A DNA stretch of 64,000 nt from Vigna angularis (lineage: Eukaryota; Streptophyta; Magnoliopsida; Fabales; Fabaceae), in assembly GCF_016808095.1 (NCBI RefSeq), contig NC_068973.1:20627501-20691500 (forward strand), in the 5' to 3' direction. The position numbers and the translations under genes are program-made. This document shows, piece by piece, positions 1 through 11,661 of this stretch (its first letter is position 1; every line of letters starts with the position of its first letter). The notes beneath the pieces were generated by a model. The model saw only the letters and a program-made list of their open reading frames with translations, had not been told where the DNA came from and did not search any database.

Positions 1-960
1 GTAACATGCTTGTTTAAATAGGAAAAATGTCGTATGTTATATTATATCAAGTACCATTTCATAGAAATGTTTATTAACAAAATAATATCTCAGAAGATTG
101 AATGTCATAATGTAATTGTAACGTAGGAGTACAATCAGCTATACTTTTTGTATGTGGAGTCTTTAGCTATTTGTGCACCCTTTAGTGTTGGAAGTTCATG
201 TTTGGTTTCGTGGTGGTTGCATCCAATTGCATTCATATCCTGATCAAATCACTTTTGCCCAAATTCGAGATGTTTGGTTTCTAAGAAGCAAAACCTGGCT
301 GATAAAAACTACGTTGTGTATGAAGTAACCTCTTGTGGCTTTTGCTTCATCCAGAATCGATTAGCCCTTTTGATGGACGCAGTTTCTCTATTTTACTCTC
401 CCCTTCTCATTTATTTTCTTGTTGCATTTACTGTTCGTGCTTTCTTGCTGAATGCTTATTTGCTATGTGAACTATTGTGTTCCTGTTTGTTGTTCTCAAT
501 ACTACTCTTTTTTACTTTTTGGGGCACACCCTTTTGTGGTTTAGGTATTTAATTTAAATGTTATTTTGTTCTTAAATTGACTTCAATTTTCTCTTTGTGG
601 ATATCGAACCTCTTAATACCGTATCTAATAGGGATAAGTAGTGAAGTTGGTTTGATATACATAGCCATACAATACTAAAGTGAACAATTTGAATAGCTAA
701 TATCCACATTCTGTTTCAATACTTCAAGTTCTTGCTGAATACGTTTTCATTTGGTACTTGGACACTTAATATGCAAAAGAAAATTTATCTTACAAGCTTT
801 CATGTTATTTTGTTTCATTTCTATCTTCCTGTTGTTTTAGATGATGTGAATATCTTACCTGTTGGAGGACATTTAGTGTTCAATATTGGGTTATGTTTAG
901 AGGCCTGCAAATATTAGATATTGTTGATGCTGTTGGGCTTATGGGATGACCTGTATTGGA
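1..960. other. Unassigned AT-rich DNA at the left edge
   Basis: No recognisable protein is seen here. A pyrimidine-rich stretch followed by TTTTAG near 836-840 looks like a plant 3' splice site, with a short open stretch after it that ends at a TAG near 915. This could be the last intron and exon, or the 3' UTR, of a gene lying to the left of the window. The short open frames at 274-552 and 732-917 have no domain I recognise and are not called as genes. Confidence 0.3.
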
Positions 961-1496
961 TTTATAGTAGAATAATGATATTTCAACTTCAAAATTTGAC
1001 AAACATTTAACTTTAACACGTGTCGGCATCTAGCTGGTCCATGTGAAAAATATTTAAAAATTTGAAAATGACGTGTAAATACCTAGCATTTGGGTTTTTA
1101 GGGGTTATCATCTTAGTAGGATTCAAAAATTGGGAACCTCATTTGCAAGAGATAGAACCCTCGTATCACCCACAAACTTCTCATGACTAGAACCGATCGT
1201 TCATTGCCTTTGCACCATTCATCGAACTGGCATTGTTCACTGAACTTATCTTTGCTATCGTTCGGGGTGAACGTACTGTCGTTTTAAAGCATCGTTGAAG
1301 ACAAAAACCATCATTGATGTGGGTTTTTAAAGCTTTTCATCGTTCATTTGGGTTAACATTTATTCTTGTTCGGTAAGTTTGACTTGTTTTTAATTTTTTT
1401 TTTACCATTTTGGATTTGTTTTGCTTTTTTGGTGTTATTTTGGACCTTATTTGGTGTATGGTAGGTATCGTTGCAATAGAGGAAGTTGGTGAACAG

Positions 1497-1668
1497 AGTG
1501 AAGTTTGTCACCTAGGAACCAAGTTTTGTATAACTCTTGCTGTAAAAATGGATAGTGACCAAAAGCCAAATAAGTGGAGAACTAAGGCTAATGTTTTGCA
1601 CAACGAGGTTAATACAACTCATGACATGAATTTTGAAGTGAAATTTTTTTTTTTAAAAAAAATTAATG
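1497..1668 (-). repeat. Inverted copy of the internal repeat unit
   Basis: Reads as the reverse complement of the three direct copies at 2415-2999. Shared landmarks are AACCAAGTTTTGTATAACTC, the TTTTGCACAACGAGGT box and AACTCATGAC, in the same order. Together with the direct copies it gives the element a large potential stem. Confidence 0.6.
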
Positions 1669-2414
1669 GACTTTGGTCTTGGATTTTTTTATTATAATAT
1701 TTGTTCGTTTGATTGAAGTGTTGTGAAGTTATTTGTATTTTGGATTTTGTTTGATGTAGGTATGATTGTAGAGTTATTTGTTATGAAATTTATGGAGTTG
1801 TAAGATGGTGTAGATAAATACGAAGGGAAAATAATGTCTAATCACACAAGCGTAAGTTAGAAAAATTGTTATACTTTGGACCTTCAATAAAAGATTGGGC
1901 ATTTTATTCATTTTGTGTGTATTTTATTGTTTTTAGGAGGAATTCCAACAGTTTAGGGAGAAATTTGTTTGTGATTGAATATTGACAATGTCTGGAGAGA
2001 CAAAGTGATGCAACAATTAGGGTTGTTGTAGATGTTGTTGTAGAATTAAGATTGTTGCAATGCCATTTGTGCTTTTGTTAGAAATCTTTGATAATCTATT
2101 CATGACCATTGAAGTACATAATTTTTGTTAGAAATCTTGAAAGAAATGTATTTGTTACATTTATTGATAATAAAATTGCACTTTCCTATATTTTAGTGTT
2201 GCTTTCAATGTAATCCTGGGTTTTGAAGATAAGAATGATAATTTTATGTATTACACAGTGGTGTATAAATGAATTGTAGTTGTGACAGGGTTATAGTTGT
2301 GGGTGATTTATTATTTTTGGTGTAGTCCCCACCAAATATGTATGTTTTATTATAACAAGGTTGAAAGCATTTTATGTGTTACATATTTTTAGTGTAGTCC
2401 CCACCAAATTCGAA

Positions 2415-2999
2415 TGTCATGAGTTGTGTTGACCTCGTTGTGCAAAACTTTAGCCCTAGGTCTCTACTTATTTAGCCTTTAGTCCCATCCATTTTTTGCA
2501 ACAAGAGTTATACAAAACTTGGTTCCTTGGTGATGGAGTTGGATATAAATGTGGTCATTATTGCCTTTAGATGACTTCTATGTCCATAAATTTTTAAAAA
2601 AATATTTTTCCACTTAAAAATTCATTTCATGAACTGTGTTGACCTTGTTGTGCAAAAGCCTTAGGACCCCACTTATTTGACCTTTGGTCACCACCCATTT
2701 TTGTAGTAAGAATTGGTTCCTTGGTGATGAAGTTAGATATAAATAAGGTTATGATTGCCTTAAGATGACTTCTATGTCCATAAATTTAAAAAAAAATTTC
2801 ACTTAAAAGTTCATGATGAGTTCTATTGACCTCGTTGTACAAAACATTAGCCTTAGGTCCCCACCCATTTCTGCAGCAAGAGTTATACAAAACTTGATTC
2901 CTTGTGATGGAGTTGGATATAAATGTGATCATCATTATCTTAAGATGACTTCTATATCCATAAATTAAAAAAAAAAGAATTTAACTTAAAAATTCATGT
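2415..2999 (+). repeat. Three direct copies of a 185-210-base unit
   Basis: Copies begin near 2415, 2628 and 2814 with an ATGA-TTGTGTTGACC-type start, and a fourth start at about 3000 breaks off. Each copy holds TTGTGCAAAA or a close variant, a CCCA-CCATTT stretch, GATGGAGTTGGATATAAAT or a variant, and AGATGACTTCTATGTCC. Upstream, a smaller duplicated block carrying AGTCCCCACCAAAT occurs at about 2325 and 2397. Confidence 0.65.
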
Positions 3000-3207
3000 C
3001 ATGAATTGTGTTGATAATCTCTAAAGTTTTCTTTTTAATATCTAAATATGTGGAATAATTGTTTCTCTTATTATCCCTAACTAAAAAGGTTTTATCAGGA
3101 AATCCTCAAATCAAAAGAATTATCACTAAAATTATTATGATCATCCCATTTATGAATTTTTGTATCTATATCAGTTAAAATTTTGAGTTTGCTGCGCAAA
3201 ACAATAG

Positions 3208-3330
3208 AGACATGCACGTGTTGGAGTTAAATGTTCTCACCTAAATGATATGTATTTCCACGTTATTTTTAAATTTTTAAATCTTTTTCACATGAACCAA
3301 TCAGAGACATGCACGTGTTGGAGTTAAATG
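3208..3330 (+). repeat. 27-base direct repeat next to the right terminal repeat
   Basis: A segment that starts GAGACATGCACGTGTTGGAG occurs at about 3207 and again at about 3304. The outer copy is part of the right inverted repeat, so the end of the element was locally duplicated. Confidence 0.6.
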
Positions 3331-3365
3331 TTTGTCAAATTTTGGATCATTATAGTATTACCTTA

Positions 3366-4322
3366 TTGCTCTTTGAATTTTAAAATGACGTGAAGATTTT
3401 TGTCAGATGTTGGACCTCTTCTGCATCCTACAAACAACATGAGTTAGAACCTGAAATTTGATACAAAACCTTAATGTCTTTATACGTGGAGAAATCTCTC
3501 CGTAATCACGTTAATGAGTTTTAGGAGAGAAAAAAAAATGAAATCAATTTCTCTGTAACTACTTAAAATAAGTTAAAGTACAAATTAATTTATATAGAAA
3601 CCGTTATACAGCTGCTACTAGGGACACTTGTACAGGAAATAAGATTCCATTCCTGAGTCAAAATGTAGTTTTCAATTGATGTTTTTACAAGACCACATTC
3701 TCGGGGAAAATGAGCCTCAGTAGATGAGACAAATTTTTGGCATTCATTGGTTTATCACCTCCAACTCTTATTTTGGAAATGCTAATTTATAACTTTTTCC
3801 ACCTTATAAATTATTTTGTCTAACAACTTAAAAGAAGAGGACACCATCTAAATAATCATGGACATCCTTTCTTTACTAAATAAATGAAAAAATAAAGTTT
3901 CATCTCTTTTCATTAAGAAATAAATTAAGTCTAATTAATCACTTTTGGGTTCATTCTTGGATCATAGGAGTGAACCATTATCAACACTGTTAGGTCATAA
4001 GCAAGTAGCCAAGAATAGGTCACATCACCTGAGGATGTTCCTTTCAATGATTACACATTTGAACAAAAATCAAACTATTAAATAAATAAACAAATAATAA
4101 AAGAGAAATTCTATGATAAATACCATTTTTAAAATAATTCGGGGACTTACTTTAATAATAAAATATTATATTTATATTATAATAAAATATATAAATAAAA
4201 TATAAAAATAAAATAATATTAGTTTAATTGTCTGTGAAGAATGAGATTGAGAAGGCAGAAAAAGAAAAGAGATGGATGAGTAGGTTGTGTTGGGAAAGTA
4301 ACATTGGAGAACAACAGAAGCC
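3366..4322. other. Intergenic DNA upstream of the F-box gene
   Basis: AT-rich, with no gene. It must hold the promoter of the F-box gene that starts at 4323. The last 150 bases before the gene are nearly pure A/T and contain several TATA-like runs (about 4166-4222), so no single TATA box can be picked. Confidence 0.4.
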
Positions 4323-5414
4323 ATGTGGAAACCGTCTCCTACAGAAGGAGAAGCAGAGGCACCAAAGGCACCACCCAACAACCTGATCCCGTCCCTTCCA
4401 GACGACGTCGCTTTGAACTGCATAGCACGCATCCCTCGCTGCCACCACCCAATCCTATCCCTCGTTTCCAAACCCTTCCGCACCCTCCTCTCTACCCCTC
4501 TCTTCTTCACCACGCGCTGCCTCCTCAACTGCACGCAACCCCTCCTCTACCTCACTCTCCGCACGCCCGCCTCCTCCCTCCAGTGGTTCACGCTCCACCG
4601 CACAGTCCCTAGCCCCCTCTTAGCGCCGCTCCCCCCAATTCCCTCCCCCGCAGTGGGCTCCGCCTACGCCGTCCTTGGCTCCACCATCTACGTCCTCGGC
4701 GGCTCCATCAACGATGTCCCCTCCCCCCACGTCTGGCTCCTCGACTGCCGTTTCCACCGCTGGCTTCCGGGTCCAAGCATGCGTGTCGCTCGGGAGTTCG
4801 CCGCCGCGGGGGTCCTCTGTGGAAAGATTTACGTTCTCGGTGGCTGCGTCGCTGACACGTGGGCCCGCTCCGCCAACTGGGCGGAGGTCCTAGACCCCGA
4901 CGTTGGGCGCTGGGAGAGGGTGGCCAGCCCCTCCGAGGTCCGGGAGAAGTGGATGCACGCCAGCGCGGTCGTCGGCGACAAGGTGTACGCGATGGCGGAC
5001 CGCGGCGGCATCGCGTACGAGCCGCGCAGTGGATCGTGGGAGAGCGTAGGCGGAGAATTGGATCTCGGGTGGAGAGGTAGGGCGTGCGTGGTGGAGGGTA
5101 TTTTGTACTGCTACGACTATTTGGGGAAAATCAAAGGCTTCGATGTGGGGCGCGGGGTGTGGGAAGAGTTGAAGGGGTTGGAGAAGGGCTTGCCTAGGTT
5201 TCTTTGTGGGGCCACCATGGCTGATTTGGGTGGGAAATTGTGTGTGGTGTGGGAGTGCCAAGGGAATGGGAAAGAAATGGAGATTTGGTGCGCTGAGATT
5301 GGAGTGCAGAAGGATCCAGATGGGAATCTGTGGGGTCAACTTGGTTGGTTTGGGAAAGTTCTCTCTGTTCCCAAAGGCTCCTCTGTTGTGCATTGTTCTT
5401 CTGTTTCCTTGTGA
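4323..5414 (+). CDS. F-box/kelch-repeat protein, SKIP6-like
   Basis: One intronless frame of 363 residues. Residues about 22-62 form an F-box (the [18 protein letters not shown] start, then a [13 protein letters not shown] helix), which in this family binds SKP1 in an SCF ubiquitin ligase. Residues about 110-340 carry kelch repeats: [28 protein letters not shown] and [10 protein letters not shown] give beta-propeller blades with the usual GG and W spacing. Kelch propellers choose the substrate; the target is unknown. Length matches plant SKIP6-like proteins, which are about 350-390 residues. The ATG at 4323 is the first in frame and directly precedes the F-box. The 5' half is very rich in G and C compared with its surroundings, so several long shadow frames exist on both strands. 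No break is visible, and the gene looks functional. Confidence 0.9.
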   Translation: MWKPSPTEGEAEAPKAPPNNLIPSLPDDVALNCIARIPRCHHPILSLVSKPFRTLLSTPLFFTTRCLLNCTQPLLYLTLRTPASSLQWFTLHRTVPSPLLAPLPPIPSPAVGSAYAVLGSTIYVLGGSINDVPSPHVWLLDCRFHRWLPGPSMRVAREFAAAGVLCGKIYVLGGCVADTWARSANWAEVLDPDVGRWERVASPSEVREKWMHASAVVGDKVYAMADRGGIAYEPRSGSWESVGGELDLGWRGRACVVEGILYCYDYLGKIKGFDVGRGVWEELKGLEKGLPRFLCGATMADLGGKLCVVWECQGNGKEMEIWCAEIGVQKDPDGNLWGQLGWFGKVLSVPKGSSVVHCSSVSL

Positions 5415-5651
5415 CCTTTCTCTAGTAAGCATTCTTTAAACTTTACTTTGAATTCCTGCCACTTTATCTCTTATAAGTTTCTTTGGTGTTTGGTCTGGTG
5501 GCATTTATCACTCCAGTGTTTGTGCCATTGTTTGTGAAGTTGTGAATTACTGGAGCTGCTCAACTAGCAGTGCTGCTGTAAGTAAATCTACTGGTGCCAG
5601 TTATTCTGGTAATGCCATGAAATGTATATCTATACCTGTTTATTATCTCTC

Positions 5652-5657
5652 AATAAA
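5652..5657 (+). terminator. Poly(A) signal AATAAA of the F-box gene
   Basis: A canonical AATAAA lies 238 bases after the stop codon of the F-box gene, followed by a T-rich stretch. This is a reasonable 3' end for that transcript. Confidence 0.45.
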
Positions 5658-5854
5658 ATATTTCCTTTCATTTTTGTACACTCAGTTTCTGTAGCCTGGA
5701 AACTATAATCTGGTTTAATTTAAACCAACCAGTTCCAAGAATACCTACCTTCTAGCAGCATTTATTTAGGAAAATTTGTATTCTGGTTGCAACCCAAATT
5801 CATGCATTCACAATATTTGGTCCTAAAAGTTCAACACAATTCTTGTCAAAATGT

Positions 5855-6190
5855 GCTTACACAAATTACGCCTAAACACCAAATATGTGTTCTGCATCTT
5901 GTTGGTGTATGCATCATTCTTTTTCCAAACAGAAAGATACAGGTTATTAGCATGCTATAATTATCAGTGATGCAAAGTTGGATTCTTTGCTCAAGAAGTT
6001 AGTTTGTCAAGAAGAGCGAATTAAAATGAAACACAGAAGGAGATGGACAGGAAGTGGCAGATCTCCACTGTCATCTCCATTGACAGTGCCCTATACACTT
6101 AGAGCTTAACAGAAATCTGAATAAATAAAGCGATCTGAATTTTCATGCTTGGCCTGAACAATCTTTCAACACTAAATTTAAAGACTAAAT
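5855..6190 (-). pseudogene. Decayed copy of the 3' end of the shikimate kinase gene
   Basis: This stretch lines up with the last exon and flanks of the shikimate kinase gene at about 35930-36400, in the same orientation. Exact or near-exact matches in the same order are GCTTACACAAATTACGC (5855-5871 and about 35930), TTTTCCAAACA, ATCAGTGATGCAAA against ATCAATGATGCAAA, a last-exon core (6030-6085 against 36245-36300), and intron sequence AATAAAGCGATCTGAATTTT against AATAAAGCAATATGAATTTC. The 5' part of the copied exon is lost, and about 200 bases of 3' flank seen at 35.98-36.16 kb are missing. It cannot make a protein. Confidence 0.7.
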
Positions 6191-6199
6191 TCATTTCCA

Positions 6200-8221
6200 T
6201 GAATTATTTTATGAGATTTTAGTTTACTCTATATATAAATTTCACTGTCTTGTATATTTTTAAGGCTTTTCTTTTAAGTTATACTTTGTGGCAAGAGTTT
6301 TATAAAATCTATATTTTTATGATTTTATAAATTTCTTTCACCGCACAGCATATAAAATAAATAATATTCCAAATAAAAGTACACCAAAGGGATTTTGAAG
6401 ATAATCACTAATCCAATTGCAGGTCCATCAAACTCATTTTACCATCATTTAGGTTGTGTTTACTTCACTGCGAAATAAACTGGTGTTCGTTTCTTGTGAT
6501 ACAAGATGATGGAATTGGACGGATTTGCGAGATATAGGGGTTTTCAAATCCTCATACAGGGGTTTTCAAATCTTCGCTGAAGTGCTAAGCTTTACAGTGA
6601 TTTCAATTAAAATGTTATATTTGTCCTCCTTCATTTGTGAAATACTATATATAAAATAACACGTACAGAAAGAATGATGGGTGAAGACAAAGGCAGCAGT
6701 GGTTGAAGAGGAAGAACGAAGCCCACCAAAGCATGGTGTATTTGGTTATAGAAGATGAGTATTTGGTTCTTCTTGAACAAGGAAAATTGAATGCTGGCTT
6801 ATTCGGTTCCAGGATTGTGTATTGGGTTCCCCTACATGCGTATCCGATTTCGCTTCATCAATGCATCGGTGTATTCGGTTCCGCCGCAACGTGTATTCGG
6901 TTCCAACCATCTTTATTCGATTTTCAGGTCGTGCATTTGGCAAGTGGAGTGGTATATTGATCTTCAAGGCTGAGAACAAAGCATAAAGAGCTCTTATCTG
7001 AGAGTCCAAGGAGATGGACAAGTTTGAGGGCACGTGGAGGCTCTTCAAGCTTACAGTTCCACTTGATAAGATCTCGGCAAGGTTCTCGGTACTCAACAAA
7101 ACCCACCCTTCCACCTAAGAGAAACCAATAAAGAAATATTTTTTAATTTTCATTCCCTTCTCTCTTTCTTATGTTGCTTCTCTGTTGCGAGCAGAAGCTT
7201 TCATCGTCGTTAGGAAGTCTTTTGATGCTAGAAAAGTATGTTCTAATATCAGTTGTTCAATGACAAACTAAAATTCACTCTTCAATATGCATTTCATTCC
7301 TTGCTCTCTACGTTTAAAACAAATTTGAGAGAGGAAAAGAGACAATATAGGTTAAATGGAAAATGGGGTGGGCATTGCCTGGAATAGTGGGGTGGCTGAT
7401 ATGGCCCTAATTGTGGTTGCATTACAGTTGTAGAGGCCTCCATAATCCAATGTATTAATCTTTTATAACAATTGCAGTTGTACATGGAATTTGAACTTTC
7501 TAATTATAACCAATACTGTCAAAACAAGTACCTATCAAACTCCAAGGAAGAAACTAAATTAATACTTCTGCAACTAGCAATAAGTACTGGCCATTATAAC
7601 ATGGATATTTTGGAACAACAGAACATAAAAGGGTGGAAGACCAAACACACTACAAGAAATTACATTATACACCATCACCTCCTAATTAATTATGAAAAAA
7701 TTGCCTTGATTATTGTGAAATCTTCCCGAGTTCAATGTCTTCTTCATCTGCATAAAACAGAGAACGTTAAGGACGACCGATTCACAAAAAGGCAAAATCC
7801 AAGTCACATAAAGAAGATAATTCACCACATTTTAAGATTAGAAAATTAATCTCTCGAAGCTAAACTTTGATCGCTATCTTATGCATTAATCATATTACAA
7901 CCTACAAATTTCATGCTCTAATATCAGTAACAAGATCCATAGCACTTCACACAATATTAGTATATCAAATCAAATATCACATCAGAATTGTCTAAAATAC
8001 AAGAAGATGCCACACCTCTTTACATGTCGGGGAGTCTCACGTCCTAGTTCAACTCCTGAAATGCGACTTACAATATGTTGGACAACTTTTGCTAAATGCC
8101 AATTGGTTTAAAATGAAATCTGACATTACAAATCATATTGAAATATAAAGGACTAGCATTATAAACAATAAATAAAAAATTTAATAATTAGAAAGTAAAT
8201 TAAAGTTGCATGTGATCACTT
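6200..8221. other. Non-coding DNA between the pseudogene and the hAT element
   Basis: No gene is recognised. Positions 6720-6940 hold several loosely spaced TATTCGGTTCC-like motifs, probably an old LTR remnant. The open frames at 6703-6960 and 7472-7849 resemble no known protein. Confidence 0.35.
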
Positions 8222-10936
8222 TCACTGCCCACAATGTTGAAGACTTTCAACATCTTCTAAAAGTTTAGACTCATCAATTTCCTCATGACCAAAAATATCT
8301 TCAACAATTTCATCTATCACAAGCAATTGAAATACAATCAAACAACTAGTTTAGAATTAATAATATAATGTAAAGTAATTTTAAAAATAAAAACATATAC
8401 ACTTACCATTAGGATTTTCAGAAAATCCATATAGCCAATTTTGAGTACAAATCAACATTTGCACATGCTCTGGAAGAATGGAGCTTCTATATTTCGAAAG
8501 TACACGCCCACCTTTGCTAAAAGCTGACTCTGATGCCAATGTAGTAATAGGAATACTAAACACATCTCGAGCCATTATAGACAATATGGCAAACTTTTTC
8601 TCATTACTCTTCCAATATTTGAGCACATCAAAATCTTCACCGTATTCATCATCATCTATTGTTGGTTCATCTAAATAAACATCTATCTCATTCTTTCCAA
8701 TGATAGATTTTGATTCATTCTGATACATTTTAGAATCCTACAATGCATTACATATTAATTATCAAAACAAAACTAGAAAAACTGAAAATAAAAATAAAAT
8801 TGAACACTAAATATAAAATGCTTACTGAAATAATCCTTGATCTCTTAAACTTTTTCCCTACAGTATTGGACTGAGACATCAAGATGGATTCAGTAGGTGA
8901 TTGGGAAAGAGAAACACTAGAGGTAGAAAAGTCCTTTACATAGTCTTTAAATAACCTCTTGAACTTCTCTAACACTTTCTTTGTTTTCTCTACATAGGTT
9001 AGAGGATCCAATTTTTTACAACAATATGTTATAAAATTAACCTTTAGTCGTGGATCAAGAATAGCTCCAAAAGCTAACCCAATACTATACTCCTTCCAAT
9101 ACTTTTGAAACTTTTCTTTCATATTACAAGCCATATCCTTTAAGATGACATCTTCATTCAACAAATTCTCTTCAATGATGAGCTGAATTTTCCAAATTTG
9201 CATAAAATACAAGTTTGAAGTGGGATAAGATGAACCAGACATCATGTTTATAATCTCATAAAATGGTTCTAAGAATTGACATATTTTCTCTCCCCTATTC
9301 CATTCCTCAGAAGATGGACAATTCTTATAATTTCTATCAACCACTTTGAGAATTTCAAAAGCTTCCTTATATTTGATTGCACTTTCAAGCATTAAATAGG
9401 TTGAATTCCATCTTGTAGTTACATCTAATCTCAAACCCATGCTTATATTTATGCCACCATCACTAACACATTCTTTGATTTTGAGAGTTCTTTCATCTGA
9501 TGATTTAACATACTTAATACTCTCTCTAATACTATGGAGTGCTTTGTCAATCGATTACAAAAAATGAAGAAATTACTGGCGGCCCATTACAGACGGTCCT
9601 TAGGTTGTGGGTAATTCAGTAGTGATTTTAATTACCGACGGGCCTAGGTCGTCGGTAAGTATCAGGATAGATTAAAACCTAAATTTCTGATTTCCCTCTC
9701 CCATTTCGAGCTCGTCAACCAAAGGCCCTATTTCCCTCTCCCCTGCCAATCGTTTCCTTAGGAGCATTGTCTCACTGTAGCGGTTGTTCTCAGGCATAAG
9801 TGTGTCATCCTTTCTTCCCGAATTGTCGTCCTTCATTTGGGTTTTTGGCCTTCGGTATTATCGAGAGCTTTTTCCCGTTGGTAATACCGAAGGCTGTAAG
9901 CCGTCAGTAATGTTTCGACACACATATTACCGACAACTTTTTGACCGTCGCTAGGTTGTCGGTAAAATGTGTTTACCGACGGCTTTTTGTCGTTACCGAG
10001 GGCTTATGGCTGTGGGTAAATCCCTTCTTTTTTGTGTATCACCTTTAAACCATCTTGAACTATCAAATTAAGAATATGAGCACAACATCGTACATGGAAA
10101 AACTCATCATCACATAATAAATTTCTATGAACACAAAGATGGCTTTTCAGAATGTCCTTCAAAATATTATTGGCAGAAGCATTATCTAGGGTAATTGAGA
10201 AAATTTTCTTATCAATACCCCATTGCTTTAGGCAATCAAACACAACACTTTCTAGTTCAACACCTGTATGTGGTGGTTTCATTCGACAGAAGTTAAGAAT
10301 CTTACTTGTCAATTTCCAGTTTTCATCAACAAAGTGTGCAGTTAGGCAAATATATCCCTTAGAAGTAACTGCAATCCAAACATCAGAGGTTAAACAAATT
10401 CTATTAGGAATCCTAGACATGATTTGCTTAACTTTATCCTTTTGTTCAATGTATTCCTTTTTCACATATGATACAGTAGTGTTCCTACATTTCATGTCAA
10501 CATTAGGATTAATGTATTTTATCTACTCTCTGATTCCTTCATATTCAACAAAATTACAAGGAAGACTATGTTTAATTATGGCTCTCGCAAGTAACTTCCG
10601 ATGAATCTTTTGATTGATTTTTCGTGTCCCAAACTTTCCTTCTTGATTTAGATCCACATCTAAGTTTGCAATACTTCTACACACATGGACATGTCGACTT
10701 AAATGTGAAGTTCCATAATTGTTTTTAGTAACCGGGTTTTTTCCAACTTTGTAGCTATTACCACAATATTTACATGCAGCCTTTTCAATGCCATCCTCAT
10801 CTTTTCCTATTTTTGTGAAAAAATTCCAAACATTTGAGATTTCCTTTTTATTGATGGTAGCACTCTCAGATGGACCAAGAGTTTCAGATGCAAGATCATC
10901 AACCAAAATCAAAGGGTTACTCTTATGGTGGTCCAT
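8222..10936 (-). pseudogene. hAT-family transposase gene (RICESLEEPER type), broken
   Basis: The frame runs from an ATG at 10936. A BED zinc finger (C-X2-C, then H-X3-H and a late C) lies at 10800-10690. The catalytic RNase H-like part follows (TSDVW, then LDNASAN) up to 10041, where a 485-base element interrupts the frame. The frame resumes at 9552 through the TTRWNSTYLML and DPRLK motifs to 8826. An intron follows (8738-8825, GT..AG), then exon 8407-8737 with the hAT dimerisation motif (ASESAFSKGGRVLS). A second intron (8314-8406) leads to a last exon ending in TGA at 8222. Apart from the insertion, the only visible damage is one in-frame TAG at 10523-10525. No terminal inverted repeats were found, so this may be a domesticated-type gene that has decayed, or a hAT element whose ends were missed. 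Confidence 0.8.
9553..10037. mobile_element. CACTA-like non-autonomous element, 485 bp, TSD ATC
   Basis: ATC occurs on both sides (9550-9552 and 10038-10040). Removing the element and one ATC rejoins the hAT transposase reading frame exactly, so the limits are firm. The ends are GATTACAAAAAATGAAG on the left and, read inward, ACACAAAAAAGAAGG on the right. These are decayed forms of the CACTACAA-type terminus, and a 3-bp TSD is the CACTA hallmark. Both arms carry many TTACCGACGG / CCGTCGGTAA subterminal repeats. There is no coding capacity. Confidence 0.8.
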
Positions 10937-11103
10937 ATTTAAAAGCTATTGCACACAACTGCATAGATAAATGAACAATATTTTTAATAGGTCTTCAATA
11001 AAGATATCAGGAAAACTACTTTTGAAAAGGGAAAGACGTGACCTAGAAAACAACCCATTAAACTTAAAACTGATTAGCCATAGTTGGGATGAGAAAGGGC
11101 GTT

Positions 11104-11124
11104 CCCCCCCCCCCCCCCCCCCCC
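11104..11124 (+). repeat. Run of 21 cytosines
   Basis: An uninterrupted poly-C tract. The exact length is prone to sequencing error. Confidence 0.8.
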
Positions 11125-11224
11125 AAACTATAAAACTATTCTTCAGTTTGTCCAATATGTATCTGCTCTTATTTCAGCAGCTATTGGAGTTGTGTATATA
11201 TTCTAGTTGTTTCTTGATCTATTG

Positions 11225-11656
11225 GTAGCTACTTTAATTATTGGTTTTGGGCAAGTTCATTTCATTGCATCTTCTTTTTAAGGGATAAATGAACTAAAAA
11301 AAAAAAAAGAGGCATCAATTAGGTCCAAGACTCTTAAAGAAACTATTGAAACGACCTTATGCAACAATGACGGGAAGAGGGAGTGTACCCTCTGATATAG
11401 CAATTGATGCAGATATGTATAATGTGTATAATTTTTATAAAGGTATCTATCTATCTATATAACACTTTTCTAACTAAGTACATTTCTTCCCATTTTATGT
11501 CAAAACTATCTTAATCTCCCTTATCACACCCATCTTAATCACACTTACCATTTATTGTAGAGTTAAATGTTACAGAACTAAAAAAAAGCAACTTCTGATA
11601 ATATTTCCAGATAAATAAACTCATTTCATTTCTAAACCATTCAACATGAATTCAGG
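11225..11656. other. Non-coding spacer
   Basis: No gene and no clear repeat, apart from short A-runs and a small CTAT run near 11448-11460. Confidence 0.4.
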
Positions 11657-11661
11657 ATAAG

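Larger units (their letters stand above)
976..3352. mobile_element. Inverted-repeat element, possibly a non-autonomous Mutator-like element
   Basis: The two ends are imperfect inverted copies of about 95 bases: 976-1075 on the left and 3259-3352 on the right. They share TTGACAAACATTTAAC exactly (995-1010, and reversed at 3323-3338), then both carry an ACACGTG box, a TGGT-CATGTGAAAAA stretch and a run like TTTAAAAATTT. Long terminal inverted repeats without a transposase fit a non-autonomous Mutator-like element, but no 9-bp TSD could be fixed, so the superfamily is uncertain. No transposase frame is present inside. The interior is built from inverted and direct copies of one 190-210-base unit, described separately. 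Confidence 0.5.

Noticed and set aside
274..917. Possible terminal exon or small genes at the left edge
   Set aside because: No recognisable domain, and the frames are short and AT-rich. Noted only as unassigned.
4172..5439. Several long open frames on both strands over the F-box gene
   Set aside because: They are shadows of a GC-rich coding region. Only the 4323-5414 frame shows protein domains.
7472..7849. 125-residue open frame
   Set aside because: Composition is random for AT-rich DNA. No domain and no partner exon.
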